NCBI GenBank assembly: GCA_002070505.1
Contig: MWDJ01000017.1
Location: 1-63,037 of the forward strand
Origin: Bacteroidetes bacterium ADurb.Bin145
GTDB lineage: Bacteria > Bacteroidota > Bacteroidia > Bacteroidales > VadinHA17
Direction: 5' to 3'
DNA: 63,037 nt
A program made the translations under genes and the position numbers. Within the stretch, counting starts at the first letter, position 1. Each line of letters begins with the position of its first letter. Shown piece after piece: positions 62,711 through 63,037 of the stretch. The notes beneath the pieces are model-generated. The model did no database searches and had not been told where the DNA came from. It saw only the letters and a program-made list of their open reading frames with translations.

Positions 62711-63037
62711 ATGGCCGTAATTAAGCGGCGGTCATATGTTTCTCTGATAGTATTTGTAGCATTGATAATCCTTCAGTGTGAGGGCAGGGAAAGATTTTAC
62801 CGGCCAGATTTGCCTGAACAGATGTGTGCCGTTGGCCTGGTTGATATAGACGATACACTATCTTATGATATATGCCAATATTGTCACTTTCAATATGTAG
62901 ATACTTTAATTTCTTCAAAGAAAGTATATTTTGAAAAATCATATCAATCTGAATACTCAGACGGATCAATTGATAATTTCAGGGAGTTTACTTTCACGAT
63001 TTCAGATGGAGAAAAAGATATGTTCACATATCACTTT
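62711..63037 (+). CDS. DUF4249 lipoprotein, tandem copy 3 (cut by window end)
   Basis: This is the first 109 codons of a third DUF4249 gene, open to the window end. It begins MAVIKRRSYVSLIVFVALIILQCEG with lipid-anchor Cys23, then FYRPDLPEQMCAVGLVDIDDT and SSKKVYFEKSYQSEYSDGS. It aligns with copies 1 and 2 through the N-terminal domain and differs from both around residues 52-65 (ICQYCHFQYVDT). It shows that the array has at least three members and continues beyond this window. Confidence 0.85.
   Translation, partial: MAVIKRRSYVSLIVFVALIILQCEGRERFYRPDLPEQMCAVGLVDIDDTLSYDICQYCHFQYVDTLISSKKVYFEKSYQSEYSDGSIDNFREFTFTISDGEKDMFTYHF

Noticed and set aside
60622-62739. CRISPR array or retron-like interpretation of the repeated spacers
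   Set aside because: There are only two long (406-bp) copies separated by a full gene, with no short regular repeats and no cas or reverse transcriptase genes.

Overview
The window reads as a chromosomal segment of an uncultured or little-studied member of the Bacteroidales (phylum Bacteroidota). The evidence is the set of phylum-typical families (DUF4249, DUF4290, DUF4492 and DUF5683 proteins, an OprP/OprO-like porin, class B L31), the gene orders parA-parB-DUF5683-mltD and rsfS-ftsH-cdsA-psd, and several promoters matching the Bacteroidetes pattern TTTG-N19/20-TAnnTTTG. Cytochrome bd, a flavodiiron protein and no visible haem-copper oxidase suggest a microaerobic or anaerobic, oxygen-tolerant life. 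This lineage call is inference; no rRNA is present.

Layout. 0-3.5 kb: a DNA-repair alkyltransferase, a small lipoprotein, an esterase, a short gene remnant and a porin. 3.6-9.2 kb: a probable operon for 2-hydroxyacids (LarA-type nickel racemase, class V aminotransferase, glycerate kinase, lactate/glycolate-type permease). 9.2-13.5 kb: DedA protein and two secreted glycosidases (GH51, GH2). 13.8-18.2 kb: a tight acyl-CoA ligase / acyltransferase-like / FAD oxidoreductase operon. 18.2-24.2 kb: two tandem Kup potassium transporters, a CapA-like protein and a His-rich metal-transporter-like protein. 24.3-32 kb: DUF4290-murA, grpE-dnaJ, an ABC exporter pair and a two-domain NtrC-like regulator. 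32-36 kb: mltD, DUF5683, parB, parA. 36-44 kb: lipid kinase, glutaminyl cyclase, HAD phosphatase, pssA, a cytochrome bd operon (DUF4492, cydA, cydB and a 38-residue membrane protein) and a PerM-like protein. 44-55.9 kb: housekeeping and proteostasis genes (hsp20, flavodiiron protein, psd, cdsA, ftsH, rsfS, birA, pyrE, Nudix, coaD, lon, rpmE2). 56-58.7 kb: a second acyltransferase-like protein and a polysaccharide flippase. 58.8-63 kb: a tRNA-His followed by a repeat-rich tandem array of at least three DUF4249 lipoprotein genes.

The most unusual points are these. (1) grpE-dnaJ and hsp20 share one promoter architecture: a pair of TGTCA/TGACA boxes 8 bp apart, then exactly 13 bp, then a -24/-12 (sigma-54-like) element. 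(2) In the DUF4249 array the coding copies have diverged even at synonymous positions, but the spacers share a 406-bp block that I read as identical. That block holds a 270-bp element with 27-bp inverted hairpin ends and the C-terminal remnant of an IS200/RAYT-like transposase. (3) An unannotated-size membrane protein ends the cytochrome bd operon. (4) A nickel-pincer racemase sits with glycerate kinase and a 2-hydroxyacid permease, which suggests a substrate other than lactate.

Start codons were adjusted where the longest frame begins at TTG/GTG, or where family alignment or a ribosome binding site favours an internal ATG.
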